This document shows, piece by piece, positions 15,923-24,580 of a DNA stretch of 64,000 bases. This DNA comes from an uncultured Chthonomonadales bacterium (GTDB lineage: Bacteria; Armatimonadota; Chthonomonadetes; Chthonomonadales; CAJBBX01), in assembly GCA_938005745.1 (NCBI GenBank), contig CALLMM010000026.1, forward strand, positions 124,001 to 188,000, read 5' to 3'. How positions within the stretch are numbered: position 1 is the stretch's first letter; every line of letters begins with the position of its first letter. The notes beneath the pieces are model-generated. The model saw nothing but the letters and a program-made list of their open reading frames with translations. It made no database searches and was not told the DNA's origin. The position numbers and the translations under genes were made by a program.

Positions 15923-17206
15923 TTATTCCGACGTGCGCTGCTCCAGGCGGAAATGGCGCAGGGCTGGCGCGCGGCTGCCGACCCAGAGTGCGGAGAGGAT
16001 GCAGCCGATGCCCCCCAGGATCACCGACCAGTCCGCGCCTACCCAGCGGGCGACAACCGCCGCCTCGATCTCTCCCAGACGCGGACCGCCCATGAAGAAG
16101 ATCATGTTGACCGCCGTCATGCGCCCGCGCAGGTGATCCGGCGTGACGGTCTGTCGAATCGTCTGCCGCAGGATGGTGCTGATGGTGTCGGTGAGACCGG
16201 TGAGGGAGTAGGCGAACCAGGTGAGCCAGAACAGCCGGGATGCGCCGAACAGGATCGTCGCGCCGCCGTAGCACAGCACCGCGATCAGGATCACGCGCCC
16301 CTGCCGGATGACAAGCGGTCGCGACGCCATCGCCGCGCCGGCAACCAGCGAGCCGACCGCCGGAGCCGCCGCCAGATAGCCGTAGCGCTCCGGTCCGACC
16401 TTCAGAACCTCCGTGGCGATCACCGGCAGCAGCGCGTCGGCGGAGGCGAAGAAGGTCGCCAGAAAGTCCAGGGTGATCGTCCATACCAGAATGGGCGTTC
16501 TGCGAACGAACTCCAGCCCCTCGCGCAGCGCGCGCAGACTGATCTCCGGTCGCTCCTCCTCGGAGCGTTCGACGGCGGGCGGTCTCATCTTCAGCAGAGC
16601 CAGAATGACCGCCAGAAAGGAGAGCGCGTTCAGGAAGTAGGTGGCGGAGATCCAGCCGTTTTTGATGAGATACCCGGCGGCGACCGGACCGGAGATCGTC
16701 GCGACCCGCATCATCACGGAGTTGAGGGAGAGCGCGTTCAGCAGATGATCGCGCGGAACCAGATTGGGGATGAGCGACTGGCGCGCCGGGTTGTCGAACG
16801 CCATCGCCGCCGCGCCCGCCGCCGAGAGCAGGTAGATGCTCCATGCGCTGATCAAGTGGGTTCGGGTCAGCAGTCCCAGAGCCAGCGCGACCGCCGTCAG
16901 AACGCTCTGGGTCGCCAGCATGACGCGCCGGCGGTTCCAGGCGTCCGCGACCGCTCCGCCCAGCAGCGAGAAGAGGACAATCGGCACGATGCGGAACAGA
17001 CCGACCAGCGCGATGGCGACCTCTTCGCGGGTCAGCTCCCACAGATGCCAGTTGATCGCCCAGAACTGCATCTGCGACCCGATAGAGGAGATTCCCTGTC
17101 CGCACCAAAACAGTCGAAAGTCACGGGACGCCAGCGCAGGGAACCGATTTCGCCAGTCCATCCGGGAAGAAGCCTTTGCGAGGGGAGTAGGGTGATTGTT
17201 CTCCAT
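15923..17206 (-). CDS. major facilitator superfamily transporter (MFS_3, EntS-like)
   Basis: 427-residue inner-membrane protein with about twelve hydrophobic helices. It has the MFS_3-type start (FPALASRDFRLFWCGQGIS), a loop 2-3 motif (GGAVADAWNRRRVMLATQ) and the central cytoplasmic loop around residues 200-235. The related half-repeat TPDHLRGRMTAVN sits near residue 365. This subfamily includes drug and siderophore exporters such as EntS. The substrate is unknown and no biosynthetic genes for a secreted small molecule are adjacent. The ATG at 17206 has a GGAGATTGAACGCAGG region upstream. Confidence 0.88.
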   Translation of the reverse strand: MENNHPTPLAKASSRMDWRNRFPALASRDFRLFWCGQGISSIGSQMQFWAINWHLWELTREEVAIALVGLFRIVPIVLFSLLGGAVADAWNRRRVMLATQSVLTAVALALGLLTRTHLISAWSIYLLSAAGAAAMAFDNPARQSLIPNLVPRDHLLNALSLNSVMMRVATISGPVAAGYLIKNGWISATYFLNALSFLAVILALLKMRPPAVERSEEERPEISLRALREGLEFVRRTPILVWTITLDFLATFFASADALLPVIATEVLKVGPERYGYLAAAPAVGSLVAGAAMASRPLVIRQGRVILIAVLCYGGATILFGASRLFWLTWFAYSLTGLTDTISTILRQTIRQTVTPDHLRGRMTAVNMIFFMGGPRLGEIEAAVVARWVGADWSVILGGIGCILSALWVGSRAPALRHFRLEQRTSE

Positions 17207-17296
17207 CCTGCGTTCAATCTCCTCCGCACGGGAGAACAGGGATACAGCGGGCGTCCGGTGAAATGAGTAGCCGAGCAGGAGCGGGGAAGAGAGCGT

Positions 17297-19012
17297 ATGA
17301 GACGGCAGGAGGCGATTGCGGCAGAAAACAGGGCGGTGGTCAGCGCGCCGGAGGAGGACTTAAGGCTTCGTCACCTGTGGCGTATCTGGGCGTCGGCGAT
17401 TGCGCTGGGGTTTGCCGCCTATCTGTTTCACGGGTATGATGCGGACGAGCTTCAACATCTGCATATCGCGTGGCGCATCGGGCAGGGGGAGCTTCCCTAC
17501 CGGGACTTTTTTGAACACCATCCTCCGCTGTTTCCTCTGCTGCTGGCGCCGCTCTTTCGCGCCTTCTCGGAGGCGGATGCGGCGGCTCTGCTGCTGGCGC
17601 GGACGATCGCGCTCGGTATCACCCTGATCACGCTGGCGCTGCTCTACCGGCTTCTGCGACGCATGGTCTCGCCGATGACTGCCTGTATCGGGATCGGCGC
17701 CATGATCGCGCTGCCCGTCTTCGGACGTTCCGCCATGGAGCTGCGCCCCGATGTGCCGGGACTGCTGACCATTACGGGGGCGGTCCTGATTCTGGCGCGA
17801 AATATGCAGCCCGGTAAAATGACGGGGGCGCGTCCAGCTTTTGTCGCCGGAGCGCTCTTCGGGACAGCCGTCTGCTTCACGCAGAAGGCGCTGGTTCCGC
17901 TGGCAGGCGCGGCGGTATGGATGGGATCCGCCTTCCTGTTCGCGCCGCCGCAGCGGGAGGAGCGCAGACGCCGGATTACCGCGCTGCTGGCGTTGATAGC
18001 AGGGGCAGGGCTGGTGGTCGGGGCGTGCGCGCTGCTGTTTGCGGTGCAGGGAGCGGGAAGAGCGTTCTGGGAGCATGTCATCGCGATCAATCTGCGCTGG
18101 AAGCGGATCGCGCCGGGCTGGCACTGTATGCCCGAGACGCTGCTGCTCTGTTTTCCGCTCTCTGTCTTTGCGCTGACCGCGCTGCTGCGGATGCTGGAGA
18201 GAGGGCGCGCGCTTCTGCGCGATGCCGCCCCGGAGACGCTTCCCGGCGCGCTTCTGCTGGCAGGGATAGCGGGGCAGTTCGCCACGCCGATCCCGACCTG
18301 GCAGTCTGTGCTGGTGTTTCTGGCTCCCTGGGCGGTCTGCCTCTTCTCCCTGCAGATCGCGCGCCTGTCTTCCGAGCCGGGTTCCCTGCGCGCCGACCGT
18401 CTCCGGATGCTGGCGGCGTCCGCGCTGGTTTTGTGCGCGATGACCTGGCTGAATACGCTGCTGGGAGTGGCTGCCTGGAGCGTGATTGGCTGGATCGTCT
18501 GGCAGTTCTGGCGGCGCGCCGGGAGCGCGCAGGCGCGTCTGTCGTGTCTGATGGCGATGTCGCTCACGCCCGGACTGGTCTTTCGAATCGGCTTTTCTGC
18601 GGATCAGTTCTATAAGCGCGAGTTTGCCGAGCAGCGGCGCATGATGCGCTATCTGCAGGCGCGCGTCGCGCCGGGAGAGCCGATCCTGCAGCCCTGGCCC
18701 GTGTTGTTACCCTTCCGTCCGGCGGCGACGCACCACTGGTTTGCCACGCTCGACACGCTCAACTCGTTGGCGGGTCCGGCGATGGAGTCGGAGTATATCG
18801 CCGCGGTGGAGAGCGGGAGGGCGCGCCTGATCGTCGTCAATCCGCGTCATATGGAGCGGTTTCTGCCGGGATTTGCTCGCTATCTGCAGATTCACTGCCG
18901 ACGCCTGAGGGATGCGCCTGCGACCCGGGACGCGCTGCGGGTCTATGCGCGTTTGCCCGCGAAAGGGACGCTTGCAGGCGTTCTCCGCAGGCGGACCTCT
19001 AACGTCCTGTGA
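17297..19012 (+). CDS. GT39/ArnT-like integral membrane glycosyltransferase
   Basis: 571-residue protein with around ten transmembrane helices and a soluble C-terminal tail. The first periplasmic loop carries the GT-C signature DADELQHLHIAWRIGQGELP and the PYRDFFEHHPPLFPLLL segment (about residues 48-80), with acidic residues used by dolichyl- or polyprenyl-phosphate-sugar transferases (PMT/ArnT families). MELRPDVPG near residue 150 is another family hallmark. These enzymes transfer a sugar from a lipid carrier to lipid or protein on the outer face of the inner membrane. It follows no glycan operon directly. The last 14 bp overlap the convergent next gene. Confidence 0.82.
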   Translation: MRRQEAIAAENRAVVSAPEEDLRLRHLWRIWASAIALGFAAYLFHGYDADELQHLHIAWRIGQGELPYRDFFEHHPPLFPLLLAPLFRAFSEADAAALLLARTIALGITLITLALLYRLLRRMVSPMTACIGIGAMIALPVFGRSAMELRPDVPGLLTITGAVLILARNMQPGKMTGARPAFVAGALFGTAVCFTQKALVPLAGAAVWMGSAFLFAPPQREERRRRITALLALIAGAGLVVGACALLFAVQGAGRAFWEHVIAINLRWKRIAPGWHCMPETLLLCFPLSVFALTALLRMLERGRALLRDAAPETLPGALLLAGIAGQFATPIPTWQSVLVFLAPWAVCLFSLQIARLSSEPGSLRADRLRMLAASALVLCAMTWLNTLLGVAAWSVIGWIVWQFWRRAGSAQARLSCLMAMSLTPGLVFRIGFSADQFYKREFAEQRRMMRYLQARVAPGEPILQPWPVLLPFRPAATHHWFATLDTLNSLAGPAMESEYIAAVESGRARLIVVNPRHMERFLPGFARYLQIHCRRLRDAPATRDALRVYARLPAKGTLAGVLRRRTSNVL

Positions 19013-19787
19013 TCTGGATACTCCAGGAGAGCAGGTCTACGCGCGGATCGCGGTTATCCGGATAGAGGTCGCCCTCCGGCTCGAAGTTGGGATCGCCGGG
19101 GTTGTTGACGCTCTGGTAGACGCGGCCGATCTGCGCGGTATCGAGCGTAATATAGTAGTTGAAGGAGCCGGAGCCGATGCGCTGATCGCCGAAGGCGTCC
19201 ACGATCTTGTTATTGTCAATCACCTGAGGATTGGTGGGGGTGGTGGTGGTCGCCACGACGTTGACCTGCAGGTAGCGGGGACGTTCGCCGTTGTTGGGAT
19301 CGCGTTCGCCGCTGCCGGGCTTGATCTGGTTCAGGTCGAGTTCAAACCGCAGGATATTGCCGCCGGCGGGCGGAGTGGTGAGCACCGGCTCTCCGCGCGC
19401 CTCGAAGATGTTGCGGTTGGGGTCGCCGTCTATGCCGTTGGGCAGGTGGTAGAGCGCATAGCCGGAGATCGTATTCTGTCGCTGCACGCGGCTATAGGCG
19501 ACAAAGTCGGTGAAGCCGGCGGTAGCGGTGTTCTGCCCGGTGGCGAAGCCGTTGAGATAGGGAACCGTCACCACCGGGATCGGTCCGTTCTGTCCGGTCG
19601 GGTCGCCGCCGTTGCGAATGAGGAAGAAGTACTGATAGTTGTCATTGATCGGTCCGTTGAACCGCAGCGTAACCGCCAGCCGCACGCCGGAGCCTGCATT
19701 GGCGGGCGCGCGGGCGCAGTTGAGGCAAAACAGCAGCGCCCATCCTCCTGCCAGCATTCCGGCGATTCGTCGAAATCCAGCGGACAT
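18999..19787 (-). CDS. secreted or lipid-anchored protein of unknown function
   Basis: 262-residue protein with a basic N-terminus, a hydrophobic core (MLAGGWALLFCLNCARA) and a signal peptidase site. A cysteine is present but Asn at -1 is a poor lipobox, so SPI cleavage is as likely. The mature part is rich in Asn, Gly, Pro, Asp and Thr, predicted mostly beta, with the strings NDNYQYFFLIRNGGDP and YNYITLDTA-like segments. I recall similar proteins annotated only as hypothetical in Armatimonadota; I do not recognise a named domain. The gene is monocistronic and convergent with the GT39-like gene. Confidence 0.7.
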   Translation of the reverse strand: MSAGFRRIAGMLAGGWALLFCLNCARAPANAGSGVRLAVTLRFNGPINDNYQYFFLIRNGGDPTGQNGPIPVVTVPYLNGFATGQNTATAGFTDFVAYSRVQRQNTISGYALYHLPNGIDGDPNRNIFEARGEPVLTTPPAGGNILRFELDLNQIKPGSGERDPNNGERPRYLQVNVVATTTTPTNPQVIDNNKIVDAFGDQRIGSGSFNYYITLDTAQIGRVYQSVNNPGDPNFEPEGDLYPDNRDPRVDLLSWSIQITGR

Positions 19788-19891
19788 GACTCTCTTCCCC
19801 TCCGTCAGTAAACGGTCGTCTGCGGCGTGCTAACCTTCCCCGTGAACCGATCGTCCAACCATCGGAATAGAAAGGCGGATCGCTCCGACCG

Positions 19892-21463
19892 ATGACCCGT
19901 TCCAGTATAACAGAACCGGCAAAGCCCGCGCAACGCGCCCGGCTCTTTCCACTGGCGCTGGCGGCTTCTCTGCTGATGGCGTCCGCGTATGCGCCGCTGG
20001 ATGCGGGGATGCTGGCATGGTTCGGGCTGTCGCCCTTCTTTCTGGCGACGCTGCGCGCACGGCGAACCCGGCACGCTATCGGACTGGGCTATCTGTTCGG
20101 GCTGGTCTTCTGGGGGATCAGCACGACCTGGATCGGGACGGCGGTGGCGAACTGGATGCAGTCGCCGTTAGGATGGGTTGCCTGGATCGGGCTGACGATC
20201 ACGCAGGCGTTCTGGTTCGGGCTGTTTGCGGGCGTCGGCTGGCGGATCGGGAGACGCGCCGAAGGCGCATGGCGCGTTGTGGGGCTGGCGGCAGCCTGGA
20301 CGATGGTGGAGTGGCTTCGCGGGCAGGGATCGCTGGCGGCTCCGTTTGTAACGATCGGCTATACCCAGTACCGGCTCCTGCCGCTGATACAGGCGGCGGA
20401 CCTGGCGGGGGTCTATGCGGTCAGCTTCGGGGTGGCGCTGGTCAATGCCGCGCTGGCGGAGTGGATGGAGCGCAGAAACCGGCTCCGACAGGCTGCGCCG
20501 GCGGAGGAGCCGGTCTCCGGGCTGGCGGACGTCCGGGTATGCCTGCTTCCGCCGCTGCTCTATCTGACGGCTCTGCTGCTCTACGGCGCGGTCAGCCTGA
20601 TGCGTTCCTATGACGGAGAGCCGATTACCGTCGCGGTGATGCAGCCGAATCTGGTCAGCGAGCGGCGCGCTCCGCGCAGCGTGGAGGCGGATCTCGCGCT
20701 CTTTGCGCGGATGACCGCGCAGGCAGACGGAAAGCCGCGGCTCTTCGTCTGGCCCGAGAGCGCGTCGCCGGGAGACGCCATCCACGACGGCGTGATCCGC
20801 TATGCGCTGGAGGGGCTGGCGCGCCAGAGCGGCGCGTATCATCTTTTCGGAACAGGATCGGCGGATGCGCGGGGGAGAGAGTATAACTCCGCCGTCCTGA
20901 TCTCGCCGGAGGGGCGGCTGATCGCCCGATACGACAAGATGCAGCTCGTTCCTTACGGCGAGTTTACGCCCGGGCGCGCCATCCTCGCGCCTCTGAGCTC
21001 TATCTTTCCCTTCGTGGAGGATACGGTACGCGGCGACTCCCATGCGCCGCTGACCGCCGGTCCTGTTCGGATCGGCGTTCTGATCTGCTTTGAGTCGCTC
21101 TTTCCGGCGATCTCCCGGGCGCGCATACGCCATCAGACCAATCTGATGCTGCTGATAACCAACGACTCCTGGTCGGGACGGTCGGGTCTGCTCGGACAGC
21201 ACTTTTCGATGACAACTCTGCGGGCGGTGGAGACGCGCCGTTACTATGCCGTCTCCGCCACTACCGGCATCACCGGCGTGATCGCGCCGACCGGTCGCGC
21301 TGTCAGCGTCGCTCCCTACCGCGAGCAGTCTCTGACCGCCGAAGCGCGCCTGCGGGAGGGCGAGACGCTCTATGTGCGATGGGGAGACTGGTTTGTGGGA
21401 GTGTGCGCGCTGATGCTGTGCGGTGCGTTCTGGCGGCGAAAGAGAGAGAACCGTGAAGTATAG
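19892..21463 (+). CDS. lnt: apolipoprotein N-acyltransferase
   Basis: 523-residue inner-membrane enzyme that adds the third acyl chain to the N-terminal cysteine of diacylated lipoproteins, using phospholipid as donor. About seven N-terminal and one C-terminal hydrophobic helices flank a periplasmic nitrilase (CN_hydrolase) domain (about 245-480). The catalytic triad is intact: E289 in WPESASPG, K349 in RYDKMQLVPYGEFTP and C399 in ICFESLFP. Presence of Lnt is consistent with a diderm envelope. The C-terminus overlaps the GTG start of the next gene by 11 bp, so the two are cotranscribed. Confidence 0.94.
   Translation: MTRSSITEPAKPAQRARLFPLALAASLLMASAYAPLDAGMLAWFGLSPFFLATLRARRTRHAIGLGYLFGLVFWGISTTWIGTAVANWMQSPLGWVAWIGLTITQAFWFGLFAGVGWRIGRRAEGAWRVVGLAAAWTMVEWLRGQGSLAAPFVTIGYTQYRLLPLIQAADLAGVYAVSFGVALVNAALAEWMERRNRLRQAAPAEEPVSGLADVRVCLLPPLLYLTALLLYGAVSLMRSYDGEPITVAVMQPNLVSERRAPRSVEADLALFARMTAQADGKPRLFVWPESASPGDAIHDGVIRYALEGLARQSGAYHLFGTGSADARGREYNSAVLISPEGRLIARYDKMQLVPYGEFTPGRAILAPLSSIFPFVEDTVRGDSHAPLTAGPVRIGVLICFESLFPAISRARIRHQTNLMLLITNDSWSGRSGLLGQHFSMTTLRAVETRRYYAVSATTGITGVIAPTGRAVSVAPYREQSLTAEARLREGETLYVRWGDWFVGVCALMLCGAFWRRKRENREV
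19904..19933 (-). promoter_or_regulatory. possible promoter for the leftward secreted-protein gene
   Basis: Minus-strand TTGCGC (19928-19933), an 18-bp spacer and TATACT (19904-19909) with an extended TG. It lies inside the first codons of lnt and would give a leader of about 110 nt for the gene starting at 19787. Only the -10 is strong. Confidence 0.35.
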
Positions 21464-23447
21464 GGCTTTTTTGCTGTCGCTTCTACTGCTCCTTCCCTTC
21501 TGCGCCTTCGGACAGTCGCGGGAGGTTCTGGAGGCGTATGCGCGCGGACCGCACACCGGCGGGGCGGAGCAGGCGCTGGTCGGCATCGAGGTAACGAGCG
21601 CATCCGGCGATGGAGCCGTCTCGGAGACCCGGCGCGGCAACGGCTTCGTTCTGCGCTGCGACGGCTTCATTCTGGCTCCGGCGGGGCTTTTCCCGCGCAG
21701 TGTGCGGGTGGCAGGGCAGTCGGAGAGCGTCGGACAGCAGAGCGTCATTATAACCCTCTCTCCCGGCGCCGAGCGGGCGCAGCGCGTAACGGCAAGACGT
21801 CCGCGCTATCAGGGGCGCGACGTCGCCTATGTCGCGCTGAAGCTGGAGGAGGCGCATCTGCCCGCGCTGAGAACGCTCCTGCCCGATACACTGCAGCCGG
21901 GCGAAACGGTGCAGGTGGTCTGGAGCGCATGGAGCTCCTCCCGCAGAGCCTTTCAGCCGCTGGAGCGGCGCGCGGCGCGGCTGGCGGCGCTCCCGGAGCG
22001 GGAAGAGGAGGGCGAGCGAGAGGAGGAGACGCGACCGCCCGGCTTCATCGCCTTTGCCGAGCCGCTGGAGGGCGTCCCGGCGGGCGCGGTGGTCATCGGA
22101 CCCGACGGCATGGCGGTCGGAATGGTCGGCGGATCCGACGCGCAGGGAAAGTGCGCGGGATTCTACGCGCTCTCTCACCTGCATCGCGCCACCAACTGCG
22201 TTACGCCGCTGCCGACCCCCGATTCCCGTCAGAACACGCCGAAGGGGCAGGCGGGCGAGGAGCCGACGCCGATGATGCAGGTTCCCGGGGGACCGGTGCG
22301 GCTTCCGGCGGCGGTTCTGGCGGAGCAGCCGGATATGGAGGGGGCGCGGGTCGCCTGCGTCGCGCCGTTTCAGATAGATCAGTTTGAGGTAACCAACGCG
22401 CAGTATCTGGCGTTCTGGCGTTCGCTGCCCGAGCGCGACCGCCGCCGGCTGGGGTTTCAGTCGCAGTACTATCCGCTGACCTGGGCGAAGACGGATCCGC
22501 CGTTTCCCGCCGGTCTGGCGAACGCTCCGGTTCTGGGCGTTCCGCTGCCGGGCGCGCGCGCCTATGCGCGATGGGCGGGGAAGCGGCTGCCGACGCCGTA
22601 TGAGTGGTGTCTGGCGGCGCTGGGACCGGAAGGAGATACGGAGATGCCGGAGTGGGCGCGCCAGTATGTTTCGGAGCGGCGCGCCGTCTGGATGCGGATC
22701 CGGGAGATGCACATCCAGTACCTGCGCGAGCATCCCGAATTGCAGCAGGGGCGGGTCTTCACGCCGTCGCCGTTTCGTCTGCCCTGGATCAATCAGTCGC
22801 CAATCTTTCAGCGCGCCGCCGCCTGGTCGAAGCAGACCATCGAGGCGCATCTGGAGCCGCTGTGGGGCATGTGGCGCGATCCGCTCTACGTCCTGCCGGT
22901 CGGCTCGCGGGGCTTCGACGTCAGTCCGTTCGGGGCGGCGGACATGATCCTGAACGCTTACGAACTGGTTGCGCCCTATCCCGGCGCGCCGACTAACGGC
23001 GGGGCGCGCTACATGGCGGTGGTCTGGACGCCGCTGCTCCCTGCCCGCGACGATCCCTGGTGGGCGCGCCCGGTGGAGATTCTGACCGGAGATCAGGGGC
23101 TGCCCCCGCTCTCCCGCCTCTATCGTCGGACGCTGCTCAGCCCGCCTGCCGAGGAGATCATGCTCTGGTCGAACCTGAGCGAGGTCACCGCAATGCTTGT
23201 GCCGCTCTCCGGCTGGCGGGTGGCGGTCGGGAGGGACTACGGCTCGACCGGCGCAACCTGGCAGGGGGGACGCGGACCGTATGATGCGTTCGGGCGTCCT
23301 GCCGGACTGCAGCTATGGCAGGGGATGCCCCGCCACTTCCGGCAGGAGATGGGGCGTCCGGTTGCTCTCAACGAAACCGACGGGCGCAGCGCCAGCGGTC
23401 CGCAGCTTTTCTACTATCTGCCGGTCGGCTTTCGCTGCGCGCGGTAG
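21453..23447 (+). CDS. exported protein with degenerate trypsin-like domain and FGE/SUMF1 fold domain
   Basis: 664-residue protein with a clear signal peptide (residues 1-20, hydrophobic stretch of Leu ending in AFG). Residues 40-225 read like an S1C trypsin-like protease: GNGFVLRCDGFILAPAGLF aligns with the strand normally ending in the catalytic His, and DVAYVALKLE with the Asp strand. However, His is replaced by Gly/Leu and the GNSGG Ser loop reads VPAGAVVIGPDG. Residues about 280-660 form a formylglycine-generating-enzyme-like domain (FQIDQFEVTNAQYLAFW, AYARWAGKRLPTPYEW). It starts with a GTG overlapping lnt. The FGE-like part is long, with inserts, and may bind rather than modify. Confidence 0.78.
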   Translation: MKYRAFLLSLLLLLPFCAFGQSREVLEAYARGPHTGGAEQALVGIEVTSASGDGAVSETRRGNGFVLRCDGFILAPAGLFPRSVRVAGQSESVGQQSVIITLSPGAERAQRVTARRPRYQGRDVAYVALKLEEAHLPALRTLLPDTLQPGETVQVVWSAWSSSRRAFQPLERRAARLAALPEREEEGEREEETRPPGFIAFAEPLEGVPAGAVVIGPDGMAVGMVGGSDAQGKCAGFYALSHLHRATNCVTPLPTPDSRQNTPKGQAGEEPTPMMQVPGGPVRLPAAVLAEQPDMEGARVACVAPFQIDQFEVTNAQYLAFWRSLPERDRRRLGFQSQYYPLTWAKTDPPFPAGLANAPVLGVPLPGARAYARWAGKRLPTPYEWCLAALGPEGDTEMPEWARQYVSERRAVWMRIREMHIQYLREHPELQQGRVFTPSPFRLPWINQSPIFQRAAAWSKQTIEAHLEPLWGMWRDPLYVLPVGSRGFDVSPFGAADMILNAYELVAPYPGAPTNGGARYMAVVWTPLLPARDDPWWARPVEILTGDQGLPPLSRLYRRTLLSPPAEEIMLWSNLSEVTAMLVPLSGWRVAVGRDYGSTGATWQGGRGPYDAFGRPAGLQLWQGMPRHFRQEMGRPVALNETDGRSASGPQLFYYLPVGFRCAR

Positions 23448-23459
23448 CCTGCGCGCGTC

Positions 23460-24410
23460 TCACTCCGCCGCCAGCACGATGGCGGCAAGGTCCTGGGCGC
23501 GGTCTCCGAGTTCGGCGGCGACAATGCTGCAGACGCTGCGGGACCGCTCCCAGGCGTACTCCGCCACCGCTTTGCGGATCGGCTCCAGCAGCAGATCGCC
23601 GGCATGAACCGCCAGCGTGCCCAGCACAATCCGCTCCGGGTTGAGGATCTGGATCAGGTTTGCCAGCCCGATCCCCATGTAGGTTCCGACCTCCGACAGA
23701 ACGTTTTGGCAGAAGGCGTCGCCCTCTTTCGCCGCATCAATGACGTGTTTTGCGGTGATCTGCGCGGGCTTGCCGCCGGCGATCTCGACCAGCCGTTTGC
23801 CCCGTCCGTAGTGCAGGCTCTCCTGCGCCAGCCGCGCCACCGCCGGACCGGAAGCCAGCGCCTCCAGACAGCCGCGCTTGCCGCATTTGCAGAGCGGACC
23901 GTGGATCAGAATGGTCTGGTGTCCGACCTCGCCCGCCAGATCGTTCGCGCCGCGATAGAGCCTGCCGTCCAGGATCAAGCCGCCTCCGATGCCTGTTCCC
24001 ATCGTCAGGAAAGCCATGCTCTGCGTTCCTCTGCCCGCTCCGTAACGCCACTCCGCCAGCGCCGTCGCGTTGGCGTCGTTCTCCAGCACGACCCTGACTC
24101 CGGGAAACGCCTCCTCGAACAGAGCGCGTACCGGGACGGCGTCCCAGTCGGGCAGATTGGGGGGGCGGTAGACGATGCCGGTCTTTGTGTCCAGCGGACC
24201 GCCGCAGGAGATGCCGATCCCGGAAAGATCGCGCGGCGAGAGGTCCTGCTGTTTCAACAGCTCGCGCGCCAACGCGATCAGACGCGCCAGAATCGCCTGC
24301 GGTCCCGTCTGCGCCTCCGTCGGCTCTTCGCGGCGCGCGATGATCGTGCCGTCGGCGCGCCCCAGAACCGCCGCCGATTTGGTGCCGCCGATATCCACTC
24401 CGAGTATCAT
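23460..24410 (-). CDS. ROK family sugar kinase (glucokinase-like)
   Basis: 316-residue cytoplasmic kinase phosphorylating a hexose at the 6-hydroxyl with ATP. It has the phosphate-1 motif DIGGTKSAAVL (residues 6-16), the sugar-binding and catalytic END segment with N111-D112 (VVLENDANATAL), and MGTGIGGG at about 137-144. The zinc-binding ROK signature consists of H164 plus C174, C176 and C181 (CKCGKRGCLEALAS). ROK glucokinases and N-acetylhexosamine kinases share these features. There is no N-terminal DNA-binding domain, so it is a kinase rather than a repressor. The ATG at 24410 is preceded by GAGGGGGAG. It ends 12 bp from the convergent FGE-domain gene. Confidence 0.9.
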   Translation of the reverse strand: MILGVDIGGTKSAAVLGRADGTIIARREEPTEAQTGPQAILARLIALARELLKQQDLSPRDLSGIGISCGGPLDTKTGIVYRPPNLPDWDAVPVRALFEEAFPGVRVVLENDANATALAEWRYGAGRGTQSMAFLTMGTGIGGGLILDGRLYRGANDLAGEVGHQTILIHGPLCKCGKRGCLEALASGPAVARLAQESLHYGRGKRLVEIAGGKPAQITAKHVIDAAKEGDAFCQNVLSEVGTYMGIGLANLIQILNPERIVLGTLAVHAGDLLLEPIRKAVAEYAWERSRSVCSIVAAELGDRAQDLAAIVLAAE

Positions 24411-24461
24411 CTCCCCCTCGCTCCGGAAAACTGATGACTACCTTTTTTTCGGTGCTTCGTA

Positions 24462-24548
24462 TATAATACTAGAAATGGATCGGTTAAGGGTGCTATCTAA
24501 CCGCAGAAAAAGGGTCGCGAGAGGAGTCCGCGGCTCTTTTTGCAGAGA
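24462..24548 (+). promoter_or_regulatory. TATAAT box and structured leader before the NfeD-like gene
   Basis: TATAAT at 24462-24467 has no good -35 partner. The following leader, about 105 nt to the TTG start at 24581, contains an imperfect hairpin between AAAAAGGGTCGCG and CGCGGCTCTTTTT ending in TTTTT near 24540. This looks like a terminator or attenuator. Function not demonstrated. Confidence 0.35.
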
Positions 24549-24580
24549 GGGAGCGTAATCATACGCTCAGGAGGTTTTCG

